A stretch of DNA of 64,000 bases from assembly GCA_002794775.1 (NCBI GenBank), contig NBAY01000001.1:2914001-2978000 (forward strand), given 5' to 3'. The DNA comes from Porodaedalea pini (lineage: Eukaryota; Basidiomycota; Agaricomycetes; Hymenochaetales; Hymenochaetaceae). Position 1 is the stretch's first letter. The number at the start of each line of letters is the position of its first letter. The notes under the pieces are model-generated. The model saw only the letters and a program-made list of their open reading frames with translations, was not told where the DNA came from and ran no database searches. Of this stretch, positions 1-11,854 are shown one piece after another. The position numbers and the translations under genes are program-made.

Positions 1-296
1 GGCAAGTCTTCGTCCTGGTGACGAGGCATATTCTGCCTTAGATTCTCCTCAAGTTATAATTCCGTTTTCTACGACTTGCTCGTGACTCCTCCCCATTTCA
101 CTCGTGACTCTGTCCCGACTCTGCGCCGTGGCGTACCCGAGATAAACGACTAGTGCCATATCACTTTGCGACTGTAGAAGCCTACATTACGCGCATTTAT
201 AGCCTATCAGAAGTTCAAGTATATCTTCACTTGAGACATCCTCCTCTTCTTAGACCTCTTCCCTAGAGTAGCCCCTCACCCGGTTTAGCAATACCA

Positions 297-2855
297 TGCA
301 GGCTGCGCGCAAAGTGACCAGCAAATACTCACCAGAGAAGGCATTGGATGATCTTCCTGCAATCAAACATGCCGAATCTCTATTTCTCAACTCGAATATG
401 GTCGAATCGGAGCGCTACTGCCTTGACGTGGATCCACGAAGGTGCGCTTCTCGCTTTTCTTGACTTTCTTCAACTAATATCCTTTCTCAGAGAAAGGCTC
501 TACATTACATCCGGATACTGCTTGATTCAATGTCTGAAAGCTATCATGTCCTACGAAGACGATGTGCTGCATTTCGTAGATCCTCATTTACCCAGCTGAC
601 CAATTCACAGGATCTGCTAGAGGCCAATAGACAGGTCAAGCATGGAAACAACCTGGCGTACCAACATCGCGCTCCGCCTGCGCCGCTGGCATCTCGCCTA
701 GTAAGTCTCGTCTGGGAGAACTCTGCTACGGGAGTGCCGTTTATCAAGAGTATGACCCCCGTCCAAAGGCATGCTGAGCTTCTATACGCAGAGACATTGT
801 TCGCAAAGGTCGCTCCCCCATGCTGTTCCATAACATCTACGGGGCGTTAATTGTTCCGTTACTCACAGGCTCTGCTAGGTGTCGCCTGCTCTGGGAGCTG
901 GCTGAGCTTTTTGACCGAAGCGTAAGCTCTATATATTATTCATCTATGCTAGTCACCGATCCTTGTCCAGTCTAAGCTTAAGATCTATGATAAACATCTA
1001 TCTCCGGCTCGGAAAGTATCTCGAGGTCGTTGACGCGGAGGCTCAAGCACGTGGAGATGGCCCAGAGGACTCAACCGTTGACAAAGACTTCCGTTCGGGC
1101 GTCGAGCTCGGAGTAGGGGCGTCAAATCTTATCCTTAGCCTGATGCCTGAGCGGCTCCTTGCCGTCGCAGAGATCTTCGGCTATAAGGGAAACCGGGAAG
1201 CTGGGCTGAAGCTGCTTATGAAAACCGGTGGATGGGTGAAGGGCGAGAAGGAGCCACATGTTGGCATCGGTGAGCAACGGCCAAGTTCCAGTACACTTTA
1301 GTGTTATATAAACTAGAAACTTTAGAGGAAGAGGGTCTGAGGCGGACGCTCGCAGATATTTGCCTACTCTGTTTTCACCTTGTCGTTTCTAGCGTGACGT
1401 ACCGTGGCGTTGATCTCGACATAGCGCAGACGATTCTCGACTGGAACATGAAGCGTTATCCTAATGGTATGCCGTTGCCTTTCAATCAGTGGCCTAGATA
1501 CTGATAGCATTCACCCGCAGGTGTTTTCTTCCTCTTCGCACAAGGCCGCCTCGCTATACTGCGCTCGCAGCCCGCTCTTGCAATCTCAAGCCATAGCCGC
1601 GCCCTCTCCGTGCAGAATCAGTATCGCAGTCTACATTACATCTCATTCTGGGAACTCGCGATTGCCCAGCTGGGGCTCTGGGATGTACCAGAAGCTCTGG
1701 CGCAGTGGCGCGCTCTCGAGCGAGAAGCGACCTGGAGCAAGGCGTGCTATATCTACGGTGTAGCGTCCTGTCTTCTACAGATGGGCTCTGAGGGAGTAGA
1801 AGGTGAGGAAAGACAGAAAGAAGCAGAGGCGTTGCTGGAAAGAATCCCGGGAGTCGTGCATAAGATAGCAGGTAAATCGATTCCTATTGAGGTACGTTCG
1901 TTCTCCTACCAGTGCCCGAGTCTTTTTGCATGATAAACATTGGTGGCACTAAACGTCAACTCAGAAATTCGTCGCTCGGAAAGCACGCAAGTTCAAAGCG
2001 CAGGGGAACCGGCTACTTCTTCCGGCCCTTGAATTTGCGTACATGTTCCTAGTGATTGACCATGCGCCGCGCGCCGTGCTATTGGAAAGAATGATACCGG
2101 AGATCGATAGAGCGCTGGAGGTAATCCACCGTCATAAGGACAGCGAGAGCAAGTATCAAGACAACGGGAAAGGCTATTGGGATGACTACTGCCTCGCGCA
2201 TTTCTTGGAGGGTTTATGTTGGCGATTTGTAGCTTATCCAGTAAATGCATTGCCATCCATCTTATATCTGAAAGTGACTAAAACTTGCTTGCAACAGGAT
2301 AAAGATGCTATAGCTTCTCCTGGCGACAAAATTAATTCGATCGTACAAAGAGAAGCAGAGACGAAGGCGTTGACCTCTTTTAATCAGGTTATCAAGTACG
2401 GATCAAAAATCCAGCTGGACCACTACATTCTCTACCACGCTCGTACGTCGAAGAAAGTCTCTTATCTTGTTGATAATGTTTCTACTATTTTTAGATTACG
2501 AGCTAGGACGGCTTTGCTTCCGCATGGGAGACCTTGAGCAAGCGCGCCATCATCTCGATCTTGTTCTATCTGGTGAGGCAACAGATATCCACCGCTTACT
2601 TGTTAGCTAATACTCGATTTGCGACAGGAAAATCGTTGGAAGCAGATCCAACATCTAGAAAAGTAAGCTTTCCTGCCCGAAGAAATGTCAATGTCAAGGT
2701 CCCCCGCTCAACAAAACTTTCTGCAAAGGGGAAATACAGCATGCAGGCAAGTAACTCTGAGGTCTTTCGAACAAATGCATGAAATTAACATTCTCATTTT
2801 CTAGAGCGCTCTGATGATGCGGACAACGGCAGTTCTGGAAACGTTGGATCAGTGA
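297..2855 (+). CDS. Iml2/TTC39-family TPR protein, 13 exons
   Basis: Family members are tetratricopeptide-like proteins; yeast Iml2 is linked to lipid-droplet-associated clearance of inclusion bodies. The diagnostic core lies in exons 5-7: a GVELGVGASNLILSLMP stretch followed by LLAVAEIFGYKGNREAGL, then WELAIAQLGLWDVPEALAQW and the late YELGRLCFRMGDLEQARHHL TPR. Exons chosen by frame and splice signals: 297-441, 491-575, 611-808, 869-921, 971-1269, 1302-1466, 1521-1891, 1965-2240, 2297-2442, 2495-2572, 2628-2662, 2729-2746, 2805-2855. Two introns are only 35 and 32 nt, exon 12 is 18 nt, and the last intron (2747-2804) has a GC donor in the classic AG|GCAAGT context. The start at 297 gives an N-terminus that fits the family; an upstream exon cannot be excluded. 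The gene appears intact. Family assignment is firm, function is by family only. Confidence 0.85.
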
Positions 2856-4096
2856 CGAAATGCGGTATCGATTCATTACGAGGGAGGACGCATCAGTATG
2901 GAAGATGCGTAAGAGTAGCGTTGCCATGATAAGTCGTGTAAGTTGAAAGGACATACATCATTCTGCAAGTATATCAAATGCATATAAGTAGGATCATAGA
3001 TGATTAGTCGTAAGTACTACATAGGGTGCTCGACAATTCAATTTTGTCTACTTACTATTGGGGACACTGGCAATTCGCTGTGTAGAGTTACTTCTGTATG
3101 AGAATCTCGTGGCATCGTCGAGTCGATTTTTATGGACCCCAAAATCGAAGCCTTTTTATATAATTACTACTAAAAATTTTAGGGTCGCGTCGTTACTCTT
3201 CCACCCCTTTGCATCTTCCAGCCACTTTCGATTTTTCGACATACTTTCGTACTGTGCTGTACTAAAGGTCTCTGCTCCTCGACCAAAGATGTTAGTAAGC
3301 TTCATATCCGTTTTGCACTCAGAAAATGGGTGACTTTCCGTAAGGAAAGTCACCCAGTCAGTTCTCCTCTCTTTGATATGCCTTCCATCGTACAGCATGG
3401 ACTTAAAATCGAAGATTTTCCCGATTTGCGACGCGTACAGCTTCGTGATGATCATGAACACTATTGAAATTTAGATTTACAGCAATTCTTCCGATTCGAA
3501 CAGGGTCGTACATACGTGGGTCACTTACCCTGACTCGAAGCACTCTGTAGCCTGAGCTCAGTTCCTAAATTTGATGGATTGAGAAGATTCTACTTCCTTT
3601 CATCATAGTCTCACCGAGAAACGGAGTGTACTGTCTATGCTGATTCGAGGTTGCATTCGCATTTTTATTCCTACCAGCGAATTCCTTGTTTGCGCTCCGG
3701 ATTATCTTCTGCCCACGGAATGTCTAGCTCTGTTATCGGACTCGCAAAGACATGACGGATGTCCTCGATCCACTTCTCACCTATCATCACACTCGCTTGA
3801 CTAAACGACTTGACTGACCGACAGCCTTCTGAACTTCTCTTATAAACTTGTGCTTCGCCGCCTTCCTACGCTTGTGCGACCCGCTCTTGAAAATCAGAAT
3901 TTCCTCAACTGAATCATTTTCCATTGACTGGACTCAATTCGCTCCCTCCGACTACGTTGAGAGAAGTGCCCTAGTTCGTGGAAGGAGGCGAAAGCTTCTG
4001 TTATGCAATTGCTATGTCTACGAGGCAGACCGCCGTGTATATATGCCGCTGTTACTACCCCTCTTTTTCTTCATTCCACTCACTCGAAGATCAATC
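2856..4096. other. Intergenic, no gene seen
   Basis: About 1.2 kb between two plus-strand genes. Short open frames on both strands have no recognisable domains or plausible splice structure. It contains one perfect hairpin (3328-3355) and, just before the next gene, a TATATAT stretch near 4036. Confidence 0.5.
3328..3355. repeat. Perfect 12-bp stem hairpin
   Basis: GGGTGACTTTCC, a GTAA loop, then the exact reverse complement. It sits about 470 bp past the Iml2-type stop. It could be an RNA hairpin or a MITE relic; nothing around it decides. Confidence 0.6.
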
Positions 4097-5993
4097 ATGG
4101 CAGCTTCATCTAGCGAAGAGTATGTTTTCAAGAAGACCAGCGATAATGTCTACGTTCGGAAGTGTTTGGGGATTGAGGTTACGGGATGCAAAATGGCGTG
4201 AGTCTTTGTATGACTGCCGATCTCAACTACCTACTTAACAATCCCTATGTTAGAGAGATGTGTGATGGGTTCACACACCTAAACGTATCTGCAGCTGTGA
4301 AAACCAATGGTGCTCTACCTTCACCGACGCGCAAAACGTTAGAGCCAAGCATTCGCGCGGCTTGGACTGGACTGCGGCACCTGGCACCTGGAATCGCGTG
4401 CAAGTGCTTCAAGCTTCCCGCACCAGATGACAGCTTCGCGTTCCGCTACACAATTCCTAGCTCTCCGGGAGATGCTGAGGCATGGGCGAAAGAGACGATA
4501 TTCTTCTCCGACGATGTCAAGTCGCTGCATGACGCGCATCGCTTGCTAAAGGACAACCATTGGTGGCTACCATCGGCCGACCACTATGTTGCGGAACTGC
4601 ACCTCTCACCGCTTGAGCATGGGTGGATTATCAGGTCAGCCTAGAGGCTATACTATGCTCTTCCCATTCTTCTTTGACGGATTTCCTCCAGCATGTCGCT
4701 ATTGCATAGCTTTTTCGATGGTCGAGCTGCTTTCTCAATGATGGATCTTTACCTCAAATTTCTGACGGCCGAGCTTGAAGGAAGGGCCGATCCCGTTTCT
4801 TCGATTGAATGGGGCACTGAGACTATACGCCTCCAGCCGCCAGGACCGTTCACGATGTCTATGGCGGAAACGGGCTGTCCCCCCGAAATGCCCAATCAGT
4901 CGACTGTGGAGAATACCGCGGATCAGAAAGCTTCTGAAGAGGGAAAACCAGCAGTAGTTCGTTTCGTCTATCCTGATATGAGTTCCTACTGAGTCATCAA
5001 TCCTAGAAACCTTGGCTCTATGCTCCTGTAGGTGTCGATGGGCAAGGGGTTGTTTCGCGAGTCATGACATTCTCACGTGAAACAACAGCGAAGCTGCATA
5101 CCACTGCAAAGAAACACGGTCGTACAATTACTCAACTGTTTACGGCGCTCTACATACTTGCACATACAGAAACCGCACTGCGGACTGCTGGTGTCCAAGG
5201 TGCAGAACGATTCCGTGAGGTGAGCGGGACGTTCAGCGGCGCGACATATTATCTTATAGCCTGGACCTTCATGAACCACGTGAGCACAGTCCAGCCCTCT
5301 TTGTTGTTGACAGACACATTCAGCTAACGATTCTGTCGAAATCGAAGCGCCACAAATTTCCAGGCGGGTATGATTCTTACGAGTCACGGAGGGGCTCGCC
5401 GCTTCTCGCTCAGGATGGAACAGCTCCTCTTCTTCCTATGGATGTTGTCAGCTCAATGTTCAAGCTCGATAAGCCCAATAGCTCAGCTAGCCGAGTGATT
5501 GATGGACGTACTTTCTGGGATGGTTTAGTGGCGGCCGTTGCATCTGCATGGAAGGCCATCGACGTAAGTTCCGAAGTCCCAAAGTGTAATTCTCACATTA
5601 ACGTTTACACTTCCCGAAAAGCAATCCTTAGAAGCGTACTTGGCTCGTGAGATGGCTGGACATGTTGCCAGTCAGAAATTTGATCCTTCCACGTTCCATA
5701 TACCGGCGCTTATTATATCGTCCATCGGAGATTTGGGACGGCTTGGGATCTTGACAGACTATCTTCCTGGTTTATCAAAGCAGTCGGTGGCCCAGATGCC
5801 GACGTTGACAGTCGAGGATGTCGTGACCGGGCTCCGCAGTCGAATCCCGATCACCGTAAGCTTGTTATACCAGTACAATGGCCAGTTGTCTAGTCACTTT
5901 GCCACTGCGGGCGAGTACACTTCGCAGGAGGCCCTGCAGCTCGAGGTCGACACATTTCAGGAGTGGGTGGATGCGCTGGTCTCTGGACTATAG
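4097..5993 (+). CDS. Condensation/BAHD-fold acyltransferase-like protein
   Basis: Probably a CoA-dependent acyltransferase of the chloramphenicol-acetyltransferase/condensation fold. Exon 3 carries HSFFDG, matching the HxxxDG catalytic motif in which the histidine is the general base; the C-terminal half has SSIGDLGRLGI where these enzymes have a conserved SxxG-type strand. Clear exons: 4097-4197, 4254-4634, 4692-4953, then 5007 onward; splicing in the 5219-5320 and 5560-5625 stretches is less certain. The last exon ends at the TAG at 5991-5993. The start ATG gives an MAASSSEEYVFKK N-terminus with a TATA-like tract about 60 bp upstream. No signal peptide or membrane segment is apparent. The acceptor substrate cannot be told and no biosynthetic cluster surrounds it. 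No internal lesion was seen. Confidence 0.68.
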
Positions 5994-6214
5994 GTTCAAA
6001 ATCTTCAGAGTCCTTTCTACATACGAAGTGTCGTATTGTCGATCAGAACATATGGGTATTTTCCAGAATCAATGCTGCGCAGAAGTCGGAATTTATATTT
6101 AGAGCCTGTACTTATATCTCATTCCAGTCCATCGATGACCATCATTCTTACAGTTCGTGACACAACTATCACACAGCACCAACACGCATCGATTATCATA
6201 TCGCCATACGACTC

Positions 6215-6305
6215 TCAATGAAGAGAGGGAATGGGCAAGCGCGCGCTTGCAGATATGAGTTTGGTGATAGGGAATAAGCGTGTAGCCAGTATGCGGAGAT
6301 TGTCG
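6215..6305 (-). pseudogene. Remnant of an aldehyde dehydrogenase C-terminal exon
   Basis: The minus-strand reading ends LATRLFPITKLISASARLPIPSLH then stop (given here as two parts: LATRLFPIT and KLISASARLPIPSLH). The intact ALDH gene in this window (18318-19868) ends LAARYPPYTTEKL then EFMSASARLPIPTS. The shared SASARLPIP, the L-A-x-R-x-x-P spacing and the stop position indicate common origin. No catalytic-domain sequence is recognisable upstream on the minus strand, so only the last exon survives or the gene was broken. Confidence 0.6.
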
Positions 6306-7939
6306 AGAAGAGCGCATCCAGAAGTACTACATATTGGCGAGATGAGCATCACAGCCTTGAGCAGAAGATTCCTGTTAATAAAAAGAGCATGAGTCCAAAA
6401 TCTCAATTTTACTATGTATGTACAGCACATGGGACCAGGTGCAGCAGCATATCTAGACGGCGGTATTCGATCGATGCCTTAAATCGCGAGCGCGAGCAGT
6501 ACGAGCGCTATCCCAAAGGTTGAGTGCAAATATACGCTCGTGCATGTAGAATGTGTCAGGGAGACACCGGAGTATGACGGGAACTGATGTCGCTGAATTA
6601 CTCAGACATCGACGCGTTAAGCAATCTCTGAGAGGGTATATCAATACAGCAGATCGTGCTCCCGATTCTCGAGAGACGCCAGAACTTCTTTCAAGCTAAA
6701 CCTGTTCGCGGACTGAGCAAAGACAACATAGAATGAAAGAGACTGCGCATGCTGGTGACACGTTGTCCGAATATCTTTGACGTGCGAAAAGCGTTGTTGG
6801 AGCGTCTGGTTCATCCATGAAACCACACAGGCTTCGTTCGCCGTGCTTGCCGACAAGGTAACGCTTTGCTCTTCCCTAGATCGCCAATTCAGTCCGCCTG
6901 GACCTGATTCACTATGCCGCCACCTGGCAGGTACGCATTCGTAATTGCAGCCTGCCCCTGAAATGACCATGGAAACGTTAGCTGAAGAACCTCGTACCTT
7001 AATAGCATCATATTTGACTATTTTCACAAGTATCGGACGTCAACTGGTTTCCTTCATTGATGCTACGTCTGCACCGGATTCGATCCGGGCCCTTGATTAA
7101 TCATTGTAGAAATCATCTGTAGATTTGCTCAAACACGTCAATATGTGTGCATTACCGTCAGGGCAAATGGCATGGCATGGTATAGCATGGGTGAAGAGAC
7201 GAAGGCTGACGCGCGCAAATGACGGATGCAGTAATATTTGTACCTTGAATCGTGAGACTTTGTCTCCTGCTTGGGTATGTACTTATCTGGATTAATATTC
7301 ATAACTTCGCTGCATGTTTCTCCATCGAGTCGCCCGAATGTTTCATTACCTGCTGCGTCATCTTCTCTGAATCTCTCAGATCCAATTTGACTGCTGATAT
7401 CTATCTGCGCAAGTGTAAGACTGTTGAATCATATTTCTGCATTGATGAACAAAGCCTTCATATACTGGAAGATCACTACAGCTTGCAATATTCTGAAATC
7501 GACTCGGACTTGGATATTCCGGACACACAGCTATGGCCGCTAGCGGAAAGTCCGGGCATTTGACGGGCTTGACTAAGTACTCAATTGACGAACCGACGCT
7601 TAAGGGAGACTTGTTTAGGCGCCAGCATCGGTGCCGGCCAGCTGAACGTCACAACATGTACATGACGTTCTTCTGACTGCAAGGCTAACAACATGCACTG
7701 CACGACTACATAGAAGAGCCAACCACCTTAGATTCTCTGCTGCTTCATTCGGCCTCTTTCCCCTTTTGATTATGGAGTTCATCACTGATACGTTAATCAA
7801 TCGAGGGGTTGCCTCATCCGAAGGTCATTAATGCCCTGGCTAGGCAAATCCGTCTCCGAAACCGATACTTAGAGGCGATGAGCGGCTCCCGGATAGCCCA
7901 TAAAGAAATCCTGGCGTGCAACCTCTCTTTCATGCCCCC
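6306..7939. other. Gene-poor stretch with unassigned short frames
   Basis: The longest frame here is a 128-codon minus-strand one (6641-7027) with no recognised domain, followed on the same strand by a 63-codon frame (6453-6644). A 103-codon plus frame (7252-7563) is also unremarkable. These may be decayed exons upstream of the ALDH remnant, but no specific similarity supports that. Confidence 0.4.
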
Positions 7940-9897
7940 ATGGCCTCCATCGCCGAGCAAATCGAGCTACTTCCACAGGTAGTTTCGGACACGAGGACCA
8001 CGAATGTGAGCGTCTTGATTTGTTTCTGGCTTCAAGTACTGATCAAACATTCGGATGCAGTACCTCACGTGTATGTTGATCAGCTGTTCTCCAGGTTCTC
8101 TGATGTTCTAAAGTCGGCTCGAACCAGTGGCGGCGTTCGTGGTATTCTTGTATGACATGATTCTAACGTTTCCGAGGTGCGCTCAACTCGCCTTTCACTG
8201 TACTACGAGCTCTTACTTGCTTACTTCACCTATAGAGAGGTGAGCGGTGTTGTCTGTCCAGAAACACCAATTCTTAGTGCATCCTTGCAGCTAGATCTCG
8301 TATGGAAAGCCAGGTGGACGACTGGAAAAGTCTTGTTTATTCTGAATAGATATCCGGTATTCCTGATATCTGTATTCCTACTTGCATGTACGCCCTTCAA
8401 AGTTGATCTTAGACGCACAGCTGATGACGTCGCAGATATGTTCGACTATTACTCCGCCTTTGATGTAAGCTCGCTTTTCCGTGCTAAATGACACGTTCTG
8501 ACAAACAATCAGTTGTCAGTGCTTCTGTTTAGATATTTTAAATTAGGTTATTCATCTCCGTTCGCTGCCTGCAGTTGCGTTGCTTCAAACTACGTAGAAG
8601 CTTGGTGAGTCTGTGTTCATGCTATCGCCATATAACCATATCTTCACGGTGTTTCCTCTTCAGGTCTATGCTAGTCTTCATCATACCTGTTCAAGGTGAT
8701 TTGTCCTTGTATCCTCCTATCTATCGAGACTAACAGCTTGCAGTGATACTTATTCTGCGTACACTTGCCCTGTGGGAGCAGGATCGAAGGATTCTTGTTT
8801 CCCTAATTGCCGCACTCGTGGTGCGTGATGACCTGACCGGGATCATGCGTCGCGGAACTGATAATACGATACAAAGGCGACCGATAGCACTATCGTTGTG
8901 TCAATATCTTTTATAACGAAGTCACTTTCATGTATGTTCATTTCCCTGTTGTACTTTCATCACTGACATCGTCTCTACAGTCGAGAATCGACCAGTGTAT
9001 GTCGCTCATACGGTTATGAAGTCGGACAGCCATGCTAATGCAGATGGTCAAGCACTAAGCAAATTCTGGGCTGCTATGGCTCGCTAGACGAGGTCTCCAC
9101 ATCGAATGCGATACCATCCTGGATCGCGTTGATGATTTTTGACACTGTTGTCTTCATACTCACCCTTGTGCGCGTAGAGGGTATTCGCAGGGCGAAGAAA
9201 GACCAGAGCCTTTTGCTGCACATTCTCTTTCGGGATGGTAAGCACCGAACGCCTCGTCGCCATGCTACTGCTCAGCTGTCTTCGCCAATTTATCAGGCAT
9301 CGTCTTCTATCTTATCATGCTAGGTTCGCATCATTCTTCTTACCGATGCAATACTCCCTTTCCCTAACAATGGAATTAGCCTCAAGCATCGCCAACCTCG
9401 CACTATATGCAGGCCTTCCATTCCGTCGCCGTGGGCTCATCATCTCACTTATTCCACTCTTGCGTACGGTCATGTCCGTCTGCACCGCGCGCCTTCTCCT
9501 CAACTTGCGCTCCGCCGCTGTCAATCACGGTCGCTCGGACCGACACTGGGCGCTGGGCGAGCTCAACCTCGATCTATCGAGTACTTCTTTCTCCCGGTCG
9601 GCGTTCTCGTCCTCGTCGACGAGGCATTCTTTCCTTGTACCTCGCATCTGGCAACATGGGTATGCGGATGTGCCTGCGGCCTCGAGCAGTGCGAGCGGTG
9701 CGAGCGGTTCCGGTTCGGGGTCAGAAAGGGGGCGAATCCTCGTTTCTGTTAGCAGACAGGAGGAGGAGTACAGAGATAACGGTGATGCGTCGCTGCCGAG
9801 CAGCTTCAGAATGTCCGTGTTCAATCGGATCACGAACATCGCAAATGCAAATATCGAGCTCGGGGAGCTTCGGCCAAGCAGCCGAGGGGTACGGTGA
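7940..9897 (+). CDS. DUF6533 multi-pass membrane protein, paralogue 1
   Basis: Belongs to the DUF6533 family of basidiomycete integral membrane proteins of unknown function. After splicing the family core reads YLTLAAFVVFLYDMILTF, then a charged E, then LDLVWKARWTTGKVLFILNR. Later segments are ILRTLALWEQDRRILV, a cysteine-containing extracellular-type loop, WIALMIFDTVVFILTLVR and SSIANLALYAGLP followed by RTVMSVCTARLLLNLR, as expected for the last helices, then a Ser/Gly-rich hydrophilic tail. The start ATG at 7940 gives MASIAEQIELLPQV. A 4-nt microexon (8236-8239) between introns 8177-8235 and 8240-8290 is needed to keep the frame. The same exon plan recurs in the paralogue at 13286-15341. 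No stop interrupts the spliced reading I could follow. Role unknown. Confidence 0.75.
8236..8239 (+). other. 4-nt microexon of DUF6533 paralogue 1
   Basis: The flanking sequence is TATAG|AGAG|GTGAGC. Joining the exon ending CCGAG (8176) directly to the one starting CTAGAT (8291) creates a TAG stop; including AGAG restores Pro-Arg-Glu-Leu-Asp-Leu-Val-Trp. Confidence 0.65.
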
Positions 9898-10504
9898 TTG
9901 TAGGGGATGGTTCTATTTATTTTTTAATCATTATTCAAGACCGTTGTAGGTCACCTAGTGTATTAATTATCGCTTCTTTTGTTTCACATATGGTCCGCAA
10001 TAGTCAGTAGAGAAGAGGCTCACAATCAGCATTTCTCTTTAAAAAGCGTTATGCGCAGTACAATGCTCCCGTCCGTGGAGCAATCCTGCTGCACTTCATG
10101 AAATGCAGAATGACCGAACACTTTAAGCATACCCAAGGTACCAAGTATCTGCAACAACGCTGAAGGGAGTCATTTATAGTGAGGATGGAGCTCCTTTCAA
10201 ACGCTTGCTGGACGTTCGAGTATACTTACGAATGAATTCTTTAAGGTGTTTTGTCGTCTTACACGCGTTTAATTATCAAGCAGCACTCTGGAGCAGGGTT
10301 GAAAAATCATGATCATAATACACTGTGTTTCTGACGGGTGGAGAATACATAAACATGGAAGAACCATAGACCACGTAAAACATCATTTGTACACGGTGTG
10401 CAGAGCAATTAGACTGAAGGCGATCGAAATGAAGGATGGGAGGACTAACTAATAACAAGAAAGAGCAAGAGAAAGAGCAAGAAAAAATGTCCCTTGCATG
10501 ACTA
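9898..10504. other. Intergenic between convergent genes
   Basis: 3' flanks of DUF6533 paralogue 1 (+) and the bHLH gene (-). No coding signal or structured element seen. Confidence 0.5.
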
Positions 10505-11546
10505 TTACGCATCGACCCTAGGCCTCTTTGTGCCACGTTCCCCTCCCTCGCCCTCAGGTTCTGAACCAGTCTCAGTTGTAGCGGGATGCTTCCCGCCAGT
10601 AGCAACCGCGAGCTCAGTTTTGAGGGATGTGATCTCCGCATCGGCCTTCTCGCGGCGATGCAATTCCTCCTGGTACATACGGCGCATGTCCTCGAGCTGT
10701 GCCTGGAGGTCGCCCATCGCCTGATCCATAAGAAGCTTCTCGAGCGTCCATTTCTCAATATTGCGTGCCTCATTCTCCTTGAGATGGTGAATATACTGCA
10801 CAGAGCGGCTCAGGATCGCGCCCTTTGCTTTCTCGCCAGATCCGTTTGGCACGATGCGCGCAAGCTCGTTGATGCCTTCGTTGATATTTCCGCGTCGACG
10901 ACGTTCTACCTCTTTCTGAGTTGGGTATCAGTATATGTGCATATCCATGCAATAAGAGCAACGAACATGGTTGTCCTTCCGCTGGCGACTCCATTCCTCG
11001 CTACCCATGATAGTACCGTTTACAGTTGGAGGGCCCGCCCGGCGACGGGTTGGCTTCTCAGCCGAGGATGGAGGCGGGGGAGCGTTCATCTCCGATTGTC
11101 CAGGAGGAGGCATGGGGGGAGGTGCCTGGCCAAGAGTGGGTGGACCATGCGGATGAGTACTCGGACCGGCCTCTTGCAGCTGAGGATGAATGTTGGGATT
11201 CGGCGGGGGACCACCAGCCTGCGAGAGGTTGGATAGAGTCTCAGCGGCAGCCTCCTTGACCTGATCAACGGATTCCTAGAGGCATAAAGAGCTTAGAGCA
11301 AGCATGTAAGAGAAACGTATGCATACACACCTTCTGGTTCTGGTTTTGTATAAGGGTCAAGAGTGCGGACATAAGCTGCGGATCCTGCTGTAAAGTCTGA
11401 TTGCCACCAGCTCCTGGAGTGACTCCGGCATCCTTGATCGCCTGGAGTGCAGTAGCGACTGCCGTAGCAGATACTGAGGGCGAGGGCATTGGAGCCGGCG
11501 CAGCTGTTGGTGGAGCTTGGGTGGAGGTCGACATGGTGGCAGACAA
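10505..11546 (-). CDS. Cbf1-like bHLH-leucine-zipper transcription factor
   Basis: Nuclear DNA-binding protein, predicted to bind RTCACRTG. Three exons in phase 0: 11546-11331, 11275-10967 and 10915-10505, giving 311 residues. The basic region spans the second intron: RQRKDNH joined to KEVERRRRGNINEGI, with the H, E and R spacing used for CACGTG contact. Helix 2 is GAILSRSVQYIHHLKENE and runs into a zipper (NIEKWTLEKLLMDQAMGDLQ) that closely resembles yeast Cbf1. The N-terminus is Ala/Pro/Gln-rich and the middle Pro/Gly-rich, typical of an activation region. A second in-frame ATG at 11534 would shorten it by four residues. In yeast Cbf1 acts at centromeres and sulfur-metabolism promoters; which role applies here is unknown. 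An ATCACGTG site lies about 210 bp upstream, so autoregulation is possible. Confidence 0.85.
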
Positions 11547-11757
11547 TGTCTATCTCGTCGATGGCAATGATGAGCGAGCTTGCCGGTCGTTGCAGACGCT
11601 GAGCGTAATCTCTCTGAGAAGGTCGAGGGCGTCGGCGGCGTCGCGCTGACCGTGTAGTGATCACGGGATGAGAGAAAGGAGGTCACGACAAAGTCATGCG
11701 TTCGGCTGCCTTTATAACTGGCCTCGGACATCCCCGACCGCGGGGTTTGAAACACGC

Positions 11758-11765
11758 ATCACGTG
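11758..11765. promoter_or_regulatory. ATCACGTG (Cbf1-type) site upstream of the bHLH gene
   Basis: An exact match to RTCACGTG, 212 bp upstream of the Cbf1-like start codon, in the gap before the hypothetical gene's 3' end. Known family specificity suggests the gene's own product could bind here; this is inference. Confidence 0.45.
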
Positions 11766-11854
11766 AACGAACCTTTATAATGCATCTACCCTACGCCCAT
11801 TCTCTCAAAAAGCGGCAGGCTGACCGCCGAAAACAAAGATACAAAGAGACAGGA

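Noticed and set aside
7060..7090. CCGGATTCGATCCGG, another T-arm-like hairpin
   Set aside because: The loop does not fit the TTCRANY pattern and no tRNA cloverleaf can be drawn.
7252..7563. 103-codon plus-strand frame as a gene
   Set aside because: No domain, no splice context and Cys/Leu-rich composition typical of chance frames.
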